Source of the DNA: Candidatus Phocaeicola faecipullorum
GTDB taxonomy: Bacteria > Bacteroidota > Bacteroidia > Bacteroidales > Bacteroidaceae
DNA: 40,372 nucleotides
Direction: 5' to 3'
Assembly: GCA_018884025.1 (NCBI GenBank)
Contig: JAHLFB010000018.1
Location: 1 to 40,372 of the forward strand
The notes under the pieces were generated by a model. It did no database searches, was not told the origin of the DNA, and saw only the letters and a program-made list of their open reading frames with translations. A program made the translations under genes and the position numbers. Positions 26,301-34,102 of this stretch are shown here, in pieces. Numbering within the stretch: the first letter of the stretch is position 1; each line of letters starts with the position of its first letter.

Positions 26301-26395
26301 ATGTAAGAAATACCTTTGAGGACAGGCTCTTGGGCAGAGATCCACAGCTGAATACGGCAATAAATGAGATAATGAAAGAACTGGAAAAAAAATGA
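23306..26395 (+). CDS. Tricorn-like S41-family protease
   Basis: 1029 residues with a signal peptide (about 1-18). Residues 25-530 are WD40-like/TolB-type beta-propeller repeats (YPKVSPDGKYIAFSSD, CIDVSPDGKKLAMS, TPCFSPDGKSLYI). A helical C1 part (about 655-720) has SSH (Ser715-His716), then a PDZ domain (about 735-825) and the catalytic C2 domain with ILDLRYNNGGN and NERSLSDAE, where Ser934 is the expected nucleophile; Glu990 is a candidate for the last catalytic residue. This matches the order of tricorn protease. In Bacteroidales such proteins are exported and trim peptides. The divergent SusCD pair suggests joint peptide uptake and degradation. The C-terminus is complete. Confidence 0.88.
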   Translation: MKYMLIFAGFLMSHSLFSETLHFACFPSLSPNAGEIYFSYEGDIFRVGVEGGTAMRLVSLGGYESYPKVSPDGKYIAFSSDVNGNNDVYIVPVEGGEVKRLTWHEGSDTPSGWSHDSKYVYFESNRANIKTTYKVSVNGGTPVRLAEGYFNTMINVTENPVTGEMYFNESNESIKFPTRKGYIGDHNPDIKSWNPSMKKYSVLTDYYGKDTWPMADMLGNMYYVSDSYNKESNIFKYDKQNGPSRLTSFSQSVQYPSISYDGSKIIFLYEYKITCLDTKSGKITVPEINVAGHKTMSERVFSNQKPDCIDVSPDGKKLAMSIRGKLYISDVKCKYLKQLVTPDDERVSEVVWTDNNTVYYTRTNKGYLNIYKIKADGTAPESEVYSVDANIKSFTISHKRDKIAFICGSDKVMMLDIQKNNVKKIADAQFWSFRTFDISFSFDDSLLAFEAINLFEPDIYIYSFADDEVVNLTKSASVEGTPCFSPDGKSLYITANLYASSFPRGNVSTTLYRLPLRRYNLRPFESDVYDSLFVDKDKKKSAVSVSDGKGTVDYSDVFRRLEKVDDDVRSVYTCRIGNDSWLIYSSDGKMKANKISDPYFETKDIADLKAGGRFMVSGKDLYYLHRGNLYAVDLKQYKAHKTEIEKDVEKNLYDEYRQIFYEGWAVMEQNFYDVNFHGVDWKGKRDYYASFLPYIKERSHFRTLFNDMLGELNSSHLGFVSNGNEEQKPQTSSYTAETGIVWDNVQPYLINRILTDSPANCVDIDIRPGDRLVAVDGERIEESRNREEYFSFATKPSEISLSFMRAGNEFTVKLHTITYSQLKDMLYTEWEDSCSDKVEKMTKGRVSYIHMRDMGDASLRSFLRGIHTDLVNKDALILDLRYNNGGNVHKEVIDVLRQQSYFNWSYRDFTQNPHPNVTPSDKPIVVLINERSLSDAEVTSNGIKQLGIAKLVGTETYRWIIFTSGVRFMDGSTSRMPAWGCYSLSGDDLEKTGVVPDIYVRNTFEDRLLGRDPQLNTAINEIMKELEKK

Positions 26396-26496
26396 GTTTT
26401 TCTTTGTATATAGTGAAAAAAATTAAAGTTTCATTTCTATATATTTTTTCTGAAAGTCATTATTTCAAAATATGAGTTATAATATTGGTTTCATGA

Positions 26497-26504
26497 TATC
26501 TTTG
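26497..26504 (+). promoter_or_regulatory. Candidate -7 box for the lipoprotein gene
   Basis: TATCTTTG, 38 nt before the ATG at 26543. No -33 element at proper spacing. Confidence 0.45.
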
Positions 26505-26542
26505 TCTATATTTGCTATTGTATTAACCAGATAAATTTAAAT

Positions 26543-27694
26543 ATGAAACAGTTTGTTTTGTTATTACCATTGGTAATTTGTTCCTGTACAACAGGCGAAC
26601 GTGACTTAAAAGGAAACTGGATTGAAGTTTTACCTCCGGATATGCCTTATGTGCAAGGTGTTTGTATTAAAGATAATGGTGTGGCGGAGTCTATAGGAAT
26701 GGAAACCTTGAAATATCATGGATGGGAAAAGCATGGGAACAAACTTATTCTGAATGGTGAAAGTATTGGTAACGGGCAGACAATATTATTTGCCGATACA
26801 TTCGATATTATAAGTTTGAAAAATGATACTTTGGTATTGAAAGATAGAGACAGAATTGCTACTTACGCACGCTGCAATGGAGATGTAATGAAGAAAAGTC
26901 CTTTAAGACAAGCATACGAAGGATTTGAATGGAAAGAAATTTCCGGAGCCGGTTTGAAACTGATGGCTCAAAGTAATGACGATATAAGGCTGTTGATCGA
27001 TCCGTTGCTTCCAGGTGTGGTAATGGTGAGAAACGGTGATGTTGCTCCTCACGCTTTAATCAGGATATTCCAGTTGAAGAATAAAAGTATAGATGACGTT
27101 AAAGATATACTCTCAAGTTCCGCTGACTGGGATAAAAGTCAGACATGCAGATTTGAAGAAACTGCGTCCGGCAGAAGTGGAGTACACAGGTATGTAATGC
27201 TCCCTGACGGTGATTATGCTGAGATGATAGACAGTTTGAAGAAGCAGGAACCTGTTCCGAGTACATGCAATGGTTGGGGAACGGGTAATAGCGGAATGAG
27301 ATATTTTGAGATATACGATAATGCTCCGGACAAGGCTGTTTTTATGGAAATTGGTCAGGATGCACCGCTGTTTGAAGAAAACAGTATCGAACTGTGTGAA
27401 ACTGAAACGGATTCAACCTCTATGGACATGCTTTATACCATGGAAGGCGAATTGAGAATAGGGCATGAAGTGAGAGCGTTTACTCCTTCCGGTAGCGACA
27501 GGGAATTCTGGATTGTTGACAAGACCGGCCAGTTGCTTGAAAAGTATGACAAGATAACTAAAGGTCAGAAAAACGACAAGCCGGTAAAAGCTACATTAAG
27601 ACTTGAATATAACGGAAAGTGGGACGATGGCTTTGCAGCTGAATATGATGGAACGTATCTTGTACGTGAAGTAGTGGAGTTGAAGGCTGAATAA
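26543..27694 (+). CDS. Lipoprotein with lipocalin-like N-terminus and NlpE-like C-terminal segment
   Basis: 383 residues with a short lipoprotein signal: LVICSC places the acylated Cys at residue 14 or 15-16. Residues 20-110 (DLKGNWIEVLPPD, VQGVCIKDNGVAESIGM, WEKHGNKLIL) look like a lipocalin-type barrel of Bacteroidales. The C-terminal 85 residues (EGELRIGHEVRAFTPSGSDREFWIVD, in part, then KATLRLEYNGKW) resemble the OB-like C-terminal domain of the envelope-stress lipoprotein NlpE. The middle part is not recognised. It follows the tricorn-like protease on the same strand but has its own -7 box. A sensor or chaperone role at the envelope is only a guess. Confidence 0.6.
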   Translation: MKQFVLLLPLVICSCTTGERDLKGNWIEVLPPDMPYVQGVCIKDNGVAESIGMETLKYHGWEKHGNKLILNGESIGNGQTILFADTFDIISLKNDTLVLKDRDRIATYARCNGDVMKKSPLRQAYEGFEWKEISGAGLKLMAQSNDDIRLLIDPLLPGVVMVRNGDVAPHALIRIFQLKNKSIDDVKDILSSSADWDKSQTCRFEETASGRSGVHRYVMLPDGDYAEMIDSLKKQEPVPSTCNGWGTGNSGMRYFEIYDNAPDKAVFMEIGQDAPLFEENSIELCETETDSTSMDMLYTMEGELRIGHEVRAFTPSGSDREFWIVDKTGQLLEKYDKITKGQKNDKPVKATLRLEYNGKWDDGFAAEYDGTYLVREVVELKAE

Positions 27695-27697
27695 TAT

Positions 27698-27745
27698 AAA
27701 ACGAGTGAAACAAAAATAAGTATCGTTTGTTTCACTCGTTTTTTT
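27698..27745. terminator. Bidirectional terminator between the lipoprotein gene and ygiQ
   Basis: ACGAGTGAAACAAA (27701-27714) is the perfect inverse of TTTGTTTCACTCGT (27726-27739), loop 11 nt, with A and T runs outside. Confidence 0.88.
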
Positions 27746-29561
27746 ATCTCTTCTTGTAAAGTTTGTCTATAAGGTCATTCCTTCCCATACGCCTCAGTTC
27801 ATTGATAATATTTTTTCTTTCCTCAGGCTTGTACCAGAAGAAGAACATGCGTTGCGCAAGTTTCTCTTTCTGAGTTTTTGCAGAGAAAATAGGTTCAAGG
27901 GTATAAGGATGATAACCTGTGTACCAGGCTTCTGTAGCGACAGTCATAGGAGTAGGAGTGAAGTCCTGAACCTGTTCCAGATGGAAGTCAAGCCTTTTGG
28001 TTATAACTGCCAGTTCTGCCATATCCTCGGCCGTACATCCGGGGTGACTGCTTATGAAGTATGGTATAATCTGTTGGCGCAGGTTATGCTCCGTATTTAT
28101 GCGGTCGAATATCTTCTTGAATCTTTCAAACTGCTCAAACGGAGGTTTGCGCATGACGTAAAGCACTTTGTCGCTTGTGTGCTCAGGTGCTACCTTCAGT
28201 CGTCCGCTCACGTGTTTAATTATCAGCTCGCGGGTGTATTCCTGAGTGCTTTTGTTTACAGCCTGGTCTTTGCTTTCGTGCAGAAGCAGGTCATATCGCA
28301 CACCGCTGCCAATAAAGCTCTTTTTGATTCCTGGAAGTGCATCAACGGCATGATATATGTCCAATAGTGGTCTGTGGTCTGTATTCAGATTAGGACATAC
28401 TTTGGGATGGATGCACGAAGGACGTTTGCACCGGCGGCACATACTTTCGTCTTTTCCCCTCATGGCATACATGTTGGCAGACGGGCCTCCAAGGTCGCTC
28501 AGATAACCCTTGAAATCAGGCATTTCTGTTATAGCTTTCACCTCCTTCAAGATACTTTCCTTGCTTCGGCTTACGATGAATTTTCCCTGGTGGGCTGATA
28601 TGGTGCAGAATGCGCATCCTCCGAAACATCCTCTGTGGAGATTGACGGAGAATTTTATCATATCGTATGCCGGAATACGCTTGTTCTTGTATTTCGGATG
28701 CGGAAGGCGTGTATATGGAAGGTCGAACGACATATCCAGCTCGCCCTGAGTCATTGGCGGATAAGGCGGATTTACCACTATCACTTTCTTGCCCGACTCC
28801 TGGATAATCCTCTGTGCTGCATATTTGTTCGATTCTTCTTCTATATGTCTGAAGTTTTCAGCCTGTTTCTTCTTGTCTTTCAGGCATTCCTCATGGGAGT
28901 AAAGCCTTAAATCATTTTCTTCGGGCTTGAATTCTTCCTTTTTGCATACATACGCAGTCTGAAGAATATCTGTCGGTATGGTTGGATTTTCAGACATGTG
29001 TTTGCACAAGTCAGTGATAGGCTTTTCTCCCATACCGTAAATCAGCAGGTCTGCTCCGGAGTCAATCAGAATGGACTGTCTGACCTTGTCCTGCCAGTAA
29101 TCGTAGTGGGTAAGACGGCGCAGTGAGGCCTCTATTCCGCCTATGATGACTGGAACATCGGGATATAGTTTCTTCAATATCTGTGAATATACTATAGTAG
29201 GATATTCCGGGCGCATGTCATGCCGTCCGTCTGGAGTATATGCGTCTTCGCTTCGCAAACGCTTGTTGGCAGTATATTTGTTCACCATACTGTCCATACA
29301 TCCGGCAGATATTCCGAAGAAGAGTCTTGGCTTTCCCAGTTTCTTGAAGTCACGAAGGTCGTCACGCCAGTTCGGCTGTGGCACGATAGCAACTTTAAGT
29401 CCTTGAGCTTCAAGCATTCTTCCTATCACGGCAGCTCCGAATGACGGATGGTCAACGTATGCGTCACCACTGAACAGAATGACATCGAGTTCATCCCATC
29501 CTCTTAGCTCTACTTCTTTCTTGGTTGTTGGCAACCAGTCCGTTAGATTATGTTCTTTCAA
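27744..29561 (-). CDS. ygiQ: YgiQ-family radical SAM protein
   Basis: 605 residues. The N-terminal domain (DVILFSGDAYVDHPSFGAAVIGRMLE, in part, near 26-51) is B12-binding-like and carries GGIEASLRR and the YGMGEK motif. The radical SAM core starts with CFGGCAFC (Cys312, 316, 319), a Cx3Cx2C cluster site, followed by DLGGPSANMYAM and a second cysteine group CRRCKRPSCIHPKVC. This is the UPF0313/YgiQ family; the reaction is unknown. It follows a 106-residue gene by 3 nt and is probably translated from the same message. Confidence 0.93.
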   Translation of the reverse strand: MKEHNLTDWLPTTKKEVELRGWDELDVILFSGDAYVDHPSFGAAVIGRMLEAQGLKVAIVPQPNWRDDLRDFKKLGKPRLFFGISAGCMDSMVNKYTANKRLRSEDAYTPDGRHDMRPEYPTIVYSQILKKLYPDVPVIIGGIEASLRRLTHYDYWQDKVRQSILIDSGADLLIYGMGEKPITDLCKHMSENPTIPTDILQTAYVCKKEEFKPEENDLRLYSHEECLKDKKKQAENFRHIEEESNKYAAQRIIQESGKKVIVVNPPYPPMTQGELDMSFDLPYTRLPHPKYKNKRIPAYDMIKFSVNLHRGCFGGCAFCTISAHQGKFIVSRSKESILKEVKAITEMPDFKGYLSDLGGPSANMYAMRGKDESMCRRCKRPSCIHPKVCPNLNTDHRPLLDIYHAVDALPGIKKSFIGSGVRYDLLLHESKDQAVNKSTQEYTRELIIKHVSGRLKVAPEHTSDKVLYVMRKPPFEQFERFKKIFDRINTEHNLRQQIIPYFISSHPGCTAEDMAELAVITKRLDFHLEQVQDFTPTPMTVATEAWYTGYHPYTLEPIFSAKTQKEKLAQRMFFFWYKPEERKNIINELRRMGRNDLIDKLYKKR

Positions 29562-29564
29562 GAT

Positions 29565-29885
29565 TTATTCTTCTGTTTCTTCGATATTACCTTTTTCTCT
29601 CTCCCAGTTGATGTACAGCATGATGAGCTGATGCAGGCCGAAAGCTTTCATATTGTCATGATAAATCACATTCAGGCATAGGTCGAGCAGATCCTTACAG
29701 TCGTTTTCAGACGAGCCTATAAGTGAACGGATGTTTAGTTTAAGTTTTTCCAATACGCTTTCGTCAACTATACCGTTGCTGTCAATAAGTTGCTGGAACA
29801 GAGAATATTTTTCTATTGTCTTAAGATTTTCTTCCGATATGTTCAGACTTCTTGTGCCTGAAGGATTAGCTTGAATTGTAAACAT
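29565..29885 (-). CDS. Small uncharacterised helical protein
   Basis: 106 residues, mostly alpha-helical by composition, no signal peptide or membrane segment, no family I recognise. It is the first gene of a unit with ygiQ (3-nt gap) and has a well-spaced promoter upstream, so it is very likely a real gene. Segments such as LLDLCLNVIYHDNMKAFGL suggest a compact helical bundle. A role with YgiQ is possible only by position. Confidence 0.7.
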   Translation of the reverse strand: MFTIQANPSGTRSLNISEENLKTIEKYSLFQQLIDSNGIVDESVLEKLKLNIRSLIGSSENDCKDLLDLCLNVIYHDNMKAFGLHQLIMLYINWEREKGNIEETEE

Positions 29886-29914
29886 AGTTTTATGGGTTTA
29901 TGTTGTTAATAGGA

Positions 29915-29945
29915 CAAATATAATGCAAACTGAATGAAATACAAA
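29915..29945 (-). promoter_or_regulatory. Promoter of the small gene and ygiQ
   Basis: On the minus strand: TTTG (29942-29945), 19 nt, then TATATTTG (29915-29922), 29 nt before the start codon. Confidence 0.7.
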
Positions 29946-30007
29946 GTTTTCGGACTTTAAATTCCTTTTAATTCGGAATCTGTTTGCAAATGCCACTACA
30001 CAGATAG

Positions 30008-30095
30008 CGTTACACGTTCGTGTTGCGCCCGTTACACGTATGTGTTACGCTCGTTTCACGTTCGTGTTACACGCGTTACACGAACGTGTAACGGT
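30008..30095. repeat. 22-bp near-palindromic tandem repeat, four copies
   Basis: Units begin exactly every 22 bp at 30008, 30030, 30052 and 30074. The consensus is CGTTACACG-NN-CGTGTTACG plus two bases. The last unit (30074-30093) is a palindrome with perfect 9-bp arms around AA. Direct copies TGTTTGCAAATGCC (29981-29994) and TGTTTGCAAACGCC (30121-30134) flank the array. GC content is higher than in the surroundings. No protein can be read through it. Confidence 0.85.
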
Positions 30096-30166
30096 TTCTA
30101 TAACGGTTCGTTTCTGAAAATGTTTGCAAACGCCTCAGAAAATGTTTGGGAAAAGAATATATAAAA

Positions 30167-30218
30167 ATCCCTCTTGCGGCAGAATAGTATGAACTGTGTT
30201 CTCTGTCGAAAGAGGGAT
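30167..30218 (-). terminator. Terminator of the YeiH-like gene
   Basis: ATCCCTCTT (30167-30175) pairs with AAGAGGGAT (30210-30218), and inner bases extend the stem with a G-U. On the minus strand it is followed by TTTTTAT. Confidence 0.75.
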
Positions 30219-30244
30219 GTTGTGATTATGTTCTTAATATCGTA

Positions 30245-31321
30245 TTATCCCAACATTGGAACAAGATATTTGGTAATCAGATATCCGCCGCCAACAAGCC
30301 ATATGTAAAGCAGTCCTGCAAGGACGAATGGTTTTGCACCTGCCTGTTTTAACTTGTCTATGCTTGTGTCAGTTCCAAGTGCTGTCATAGCCATGGTTAG
30401 CATGAATGTGTCGATATATTCTATAGCTCCGTTCAGAGGAATTTCCTTTACACTGTCCACTCCCAGAAGGTATTGCAGAAGTGAGTTCAGGCAGATTATT
30501 CCGATGAAGCCGAATGCGAACCAAGGAATAGTGATTTTGCTTTTCTGGGCCTTTCCGCTTGCGTCTTTGCTCTTGCGTCCTGAAAGAGCGATACCCATTA
30601 TCACGAGTACCGGTGCAAGCATCATCACGCGAATCATTTTAGTGATAGTGGCTGTACCTGCTATGCCGAGTGCGTCTGTAGGGTCCATGGCGTTTCCGGC
30701 TCCTGCCACGTGTGCCACCTCGTGAAGTGTACTTCCTGTGTAGATTGCCACGCCTGTATCTCCCAGTGCATCAAGCATTCCCGAACGGTACATGATAGGG
30801 TAGAGGAACATTGATATTGTTCCGAAGATAACTACTGTAGATACCGCGATTGCTGTTTTATGACCTTCGCATTTCACCACCGGTTCGGCTCCAAGTACCG
30901 CTGCGGCACCGCAGATGGCGCTACCTGTAGCTGTCATCAGGGATGTATCGGCATCCATTTTAAGCAGTTTGCCTAACCATATGCCGAGGAAGATTGTTCC
31001 TGCCACTATTATAGTGTCTATTACCACTGCCGGTATTCCCACGGCAGCCACTTGCGTAAGTGTAAGGCGGAAACCGTAGAGCACGATACCTGCACGAAGT
31101 ATCTGTTTTGTACAGAACTTGATTCCCGGTACCCATGTTTCAGGGAGTTTGTTTCTCAGACTGTTGGCGTAGAGCATACCAAGGATGATACCTACAATCA
31201 GCGGACTGAATGACAGACTTTTTACGAACGGGATTTCTGCAATGTAGAATGCAGCGAATGAGAATAGTGCGATGAGCAAAATACCGTGGATGGTATTGGC
31301 GCGATTTTCTTTTGTAAACAT
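30245..31321 (-). CDS. yeiH: YeiH-family (UPF0324) putative sulfate exporter
   Basis: 358 residues, about ten membrane segments. Family markers are FSPLIVGIILGMLYAN, LRAGIVLYGFRLTL, ATGSAICGAAAVLGAEPVV, GSTLHEVAHVAGAGNAM and FMLTMAMTALGTDTSI. The family is called putative sulfate exporter by annotation; function is little tested. It is a single-gene unit with its own -7 box (31363-31370) and terminator. Confidence 0.92.
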   Translation of the reverse strand: MFTKENRANTIHGILLIALFSFAAFYIAEIPFVKSLSFSPLIVGIILGMLYANSLRNKLPETWVPGIKFCTKQILRAGIVLYGFRLTLTQVAAVGIPAVVIDTIIVAGTIFLGIWLGKLLKMDADTSLMTATGSAICGAAAVLGAEPVVKCEGHKTAIAVSTVVIFGTISMFLYPIMYRSGMLDALGDTGVAIYTGSTLHEVAHVAGAGNAMDPTDALGIAGTATITKMIRVMMLAPVLVIMGIALSGRKSKDASGKAQKSKITIPWFAFGFIGIICLNSLLQYLLGVDSVKEIPLNGAIEYIDTFMLTMAMTALGTDTSIDKLKQAGAKPFVLAGLLYIWLVGGGYLITKYLVPMLG

Positions 31322-31362
31322 ATCGTTTTTCGTTTTTGTTTATAGTTTCTTGTTTTCGGCTG

Positions 31363-31370
31363 CAAAGATA
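31363..31370 (-). promoter_or_regulatory. Candidate -7 box of the YeiH-like gene
   Basis: The minus strand reads TATCTTTG, 42 nt before the start codon; no clear -33 element. Confidence 0.45.
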
Positions 31371-31485
31371 GTGGATTTGTCAATATGTTGGTTTTCACCT
31401 TATTTTATTGCTTATAACTTTTGGTAATAGAAGTATGATTGAAATAATTAGTCTTCGGTGTGTTCTGTATGTCATGCTTTATTGC

Positions 31486-31493
31486 TAATTTTG
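31486..31493 (+). promoter_or_regulatory. Candidate -7 box of the DUF5715 gene
   Basis: TAATTTTG, 25 nt before the ATG at 31518. An alternative start at 31458 lies upstream of it, which supports the later start. Confidence 0.5.
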
Positions 31494-31517
31494 CGCCCGA
31501 AATATAAATATGACAGA

Positions 31518-32180
31518 ATGAAGAATTTATTTGGGGCTTTCTGCGCATTGGCCATAGTTGTGGTGGCTCTTTCGTCGTGCGGAGACAAGAGTATGAAGAT
31601 GAATAATCCACGCAATATAAAGGGTGTGGTGAGTTATAAACGTTCGTTTGGCGACTTGAATGCCGTTCAGCTTAAATCGGCAAAGGCTATAGGTATATCT
31701 CCTGTGGCGTCGCGTGAGGAGGCGGAGAGCCTTAAAAAGAAACTGGTGGAAATAGGGCCTTGTGAATATTATGACATGGACTCGCTTACGCATTCTATTC
31801 CTTATCTTGTCCCTACGGCCAGCGCATTGCTTGAGACAATAGGTGAAAATTTCCTTGATTCGCTTGAAAGCAAGGGACTGAATCCGAATAAGATTATTGT
31901 AACATCTGTAACCCGTACTAAAGAAGATGTAGAACGCCTCAGACGTACAAACGGCAACGCATCGATGAACTCGTGCCATTTCTATGGAACAACGTTCGAT
32001 ATAAGCTGGAAGAGATTTACCAAAGTAGAGGACCCTGACGGACGACCTATGCAGGATGTGCGTGCTGATACTCTCAAGATGGTGCTCTCGGAGGTGCTCC
32101 GCGATTTGAAGAAGGAAGAAAGGTGTTATGTCAAGTATGAACTGAAACAGGGATGTTTCCATATAACAGCAAGAAAATAG
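31518..32180 (+). CDS. DUF5715 lipoprotein with M15-peptidase-like motif
   Basis: 220 residues from the ATG at 31518, where a lipoprotein signal begins (MKNLFGAFCALAIVVVALSSC). The C-terminal half contains SVTRTKEDVERLRR and then SCHFYGTTFDISW, which matches the S-x-H-x-x-G-x-A/T-x-D zinc signature of M15 D-Ala-D-Ala peptidases with His and Asp kept; the usual final His is not obvious, though CFHIT at the C-terminus (KQGCFHITA) is a good candidate. This fits the Bacteroidales DUF5715 family. It probably acts on peptidoglycan in the periplasm. truA starts 3 nt after its stop, so they are co-transcribed. Confidence 0.7.
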   Translation: MKNLFGAFCALAIVVVALSSCGDKSMKMNNPRNIKGVVSYKRSFGDLNAVQLKSAKAIGISPVASREEAESLKKKLVEIGPCEYYDMDSLTHSIPYLVPTASALLETIGENFLDSLESKGLNPNKIIVTSVTRTKEDVERLRRTNGNASMNSCHFYGTTFDISWKRFTKVEDPDGRPMQDVRADTLKMVLSEVLRDLKKEERCYVKYELKQGCFHITARK

Positions 32181-32183
32181 CCG

Positions 32184-32936
32184 ATGAACAGATATTTCAT
32201 TTACTTAGCCTATGATGGCACGAACTATCACGGATGGCAGATCCAGCCCAATGGCGACAGCGTGCAGGAGACTCTGAACAAGGCTTTGGCTACATTCCTC
32301 AGAGATGAAAGCATTGAAGTGGTTGGAGCCGGACGCACAGATGCTGGTGTGCATGCCAGATTAATGGTCGCACATTTTGATATCGACCGTGAACTGGACT
32401 GTGCGTTGGTGGCAGACAAGTTGAACCGTCTGCTCCCTCAGGACATATCTGTATATAGTGTGAAGCGAGTGCGGGAAGATGCTCATGCACGTTTCGATGC
32501 CACATACCGCACTTACAAATACTATATCACTACTCGCAAGGACCCGTTTGCACGTCATTATTCCTGGAGGTTATTCCAGAAACTCGACATTGAGAAGATG
32601 AACGAGGCAGCTGCCGTTCTTTTTGACTATATTGATTTCACAAGCTTCAGCAAGCTGCATACGGATGTGAAAACCAATAACTGCAAGATAATGCATGCCG
32701 AGTGGACTCAGTGCGGAGAAGACGAATGGGTGTTTACTATTCAGGCTGACAGATTTTTGCGCAATATGGTTCGTGCGGTGGTTGGTACATTGGTGGAAGT
32801 CGGGCGTGGAAAACTGACTGTAGAAGGCTTCCGTAAGGTTATAGAGGACAAGAACCGTTGCAGTGCGGGAACTTCCGTACCGGCTCATGCTCTGTTTCTA
32901 GTAGATATAGGCTATCCTGAGGATTTGTTCCTGTAG
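32184..32936 (+). CDS. truA: tRNA pseudouridine(38-40) synthase
   Basis: 250 residues, normal TruA length. It opens with [20 protein letters not shown] and has the catalytic GRTDAGVHA with Asp53, followed by [13 protein letters not shown] and [20 protein letters not shown]. It makes pseudouridine at positions 38-40 of tRNA anticodon arms. It follows the DUF5715 gene by 3 nt. Confidence 0.96.
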   Translation: MNRYFIYLAYDGTNYHGWQIQPNGDSVQETLNKALATFLRDESIEVVGAGRTDAGVHARLMVAHFDIDRELDCALVADKLNRLLPQDISVYSVKRVREDAHARFDATYRTYKYYITTRKDPFARHYSWRLFQKLDIEKMNEAAAVLFDYIDFTSFSKLHTDVKTNNCKIMHAEWTQCGEDEWVFTIQADRFLRNMVRAVVGTLVEVGRGKLTVEGFRKVIEDKNRCSAGTSVPAHALFLVDIGYPEDLFL

Positions 32937-33055
32937 AACTTTTGCTGTTCTTTTTACGTTCAGAACTCGTTCACTACGTGTTCAGAAACCGTTCATTGCA
33001 CAGAACGAACTTATAAACTCAAAAACTTAAAAACTTACAAACTCAAAAACTCAAT

Positions 33056-33961
33056 ATGTGGTTACTTTTAGCGTTCTGCTCGGCAGCGTTGCTGGGCTTT
33101 TATGATGTATTCAAAAAGAAATCGTTGGCGAACAATGCTGTTCTTCCTGTGCTCGGACTGAATACTCTGTTTTCAAGTCTTATCTTTATTCCGTTTATAC
33201 TGATTTCGCATTTCAGTCCTGAAGTGCTCGACGGCTCTTTGTTCTATGTTCCCGATGCAGGCTGGGAGGTACATAAATTCATTATCCTGAAGTCGTTCAT
33301 TGTTCTCGGTTCGTGGGTGTTCGGCTATTTCGGAATGAAACATCTTCCGCTTACAATAGTTGGTCCAATCAATGCCACCCGTCCGGTGATGACGCTTGTA
33401 GGTGCGCTTCTTATCTTCGGCGAACGTCTGAATATGTATCAGTGGATAGGAGTATTACTTGCAATAGTTTCTTTTTTCTTGCTTAGTCGTTCCGGAAAGA
33501 AGGAAGGTATAGACTTTAAGCACGACCGTTGGGTATGGTTCGTTGTGTTGGCGGCTGTCTTAGGTGCTGTAAGTGGCTTGTATGACAAGTATCTCATGGG
33601 ACAGTTCAATAATATGATTGTTCAGGCATGGTATAATATTTATCAGTTATTCCTTATGGGAGGTGTGATACTGTTCTTGTGGTGGCCGAGACGAAAACAC
33701 GGTACTCCTTTCCGTTGGGACTGGTGCATAATTCTAATATCTATATTCCTGTCTGCAGCCGATTTTGTTTACTTCTATGCTCTGTCAATGGAAGATTCAA
33801 TGATTTCAATTGTATCAATGGTTAGGAGGAGTAGTGTTGTTGTATCCTTCTTGTTTGGTGCGATGGTCTTTCGCGAGAAGAATCTTAAGAGTAAAGCCGT
33901 TGATTTACTTTTGGTGCTTGTTAGTATGTTGTTCCTGTATTTGGGAAATGTACTTGGATAA
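33056..33961 (+). CDS. DMT/EamA-family transporter
   Basis: 301 residues with about ten membrane helices arranged as two EamA-like halves: LLLAFCSAALLGFYDVFKKKSL at the start (in part), GPINATRPVMTLVGALLIFGERL ending the first half, and IISIFLSAADFVYFYAL followed by VVVSFLFGAMVFREKNL in the second. Substrate unknown. The gene follows truA after 119 nt; the gap ends in an A-rich leader with repeated AAACTCA/AAACTTA units like that before the ABC-F gene. Confidence 0.88.
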   Translation: MWLLLAFCSAALLGFYDVFKKKSLANNAVLPVLGLNTLFSSLIFIPFILISHFSPEVLDGSLFYVPDAGWEVHKFIILKSFIVLGSWVFGYFGMKHLPLTIVGPINATRPVMTLVGALLIFGERLNMYQWIGVLLAIVSFFLLSRSGKKEGIDFKHDRWVWFVVLAAVLGAVSGLYDKYLMGQFNNMIVQAWYNIYQLFLMGGVILFLWWPRRKHGTPFRWDWCIILISIFLSAADFVYFYALSMEDSMISIVSMVRRSSVVVSFLFGAMVFREKNLKSKAVDLLLVLVSMLFLYLGNVLG

Positions 33962-34047
33962 AAGAACAATACCTTTATGATGCAGTTCTTAAGCCGATTT
34001 TTGTGTTGGCTTTGTTACAATATGTGTTTTGAAAACTTATAGATATA

Positions 34048-34095
34048 CCAATAAAAAAACAGGGAGGAAATGTTTCCTCCCTGTTTTTTTATTGG
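34048..34095. terminator. Bidirectional terminator, DMT transporter / dnaA
   Basis: A perfect 23-bp inverted repeat (34048-34070 with 34073-34095) around TG, with core ACAGGGAGGAAA/TTTCCTCCCTGT and A7/T7 tracts inside the stem. It serves both converging genes. Confidence 0.93.
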
Positions 34096-34102
34096 TGCTC
34101 AA

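Larger units (their letters stand above)
29886..30244. other. Intergenic region with promoter, tandem repeat and terminator
   Basis: No gene is seen. From left to right on the plus strand it holds the promoter for the 106-residue gene (29915-29945), a TGTTTGCAAATGCC element, a 22-bp palindromic tandem repeat, TGTTTGCAAACGCC, and the terminator of the YeiH-like gene. Confidence 0.7.

Noticed and set aside
30008..30095. CRISPR array
   Set aside because: The 22-bp units are directly adjacent with no spacers.
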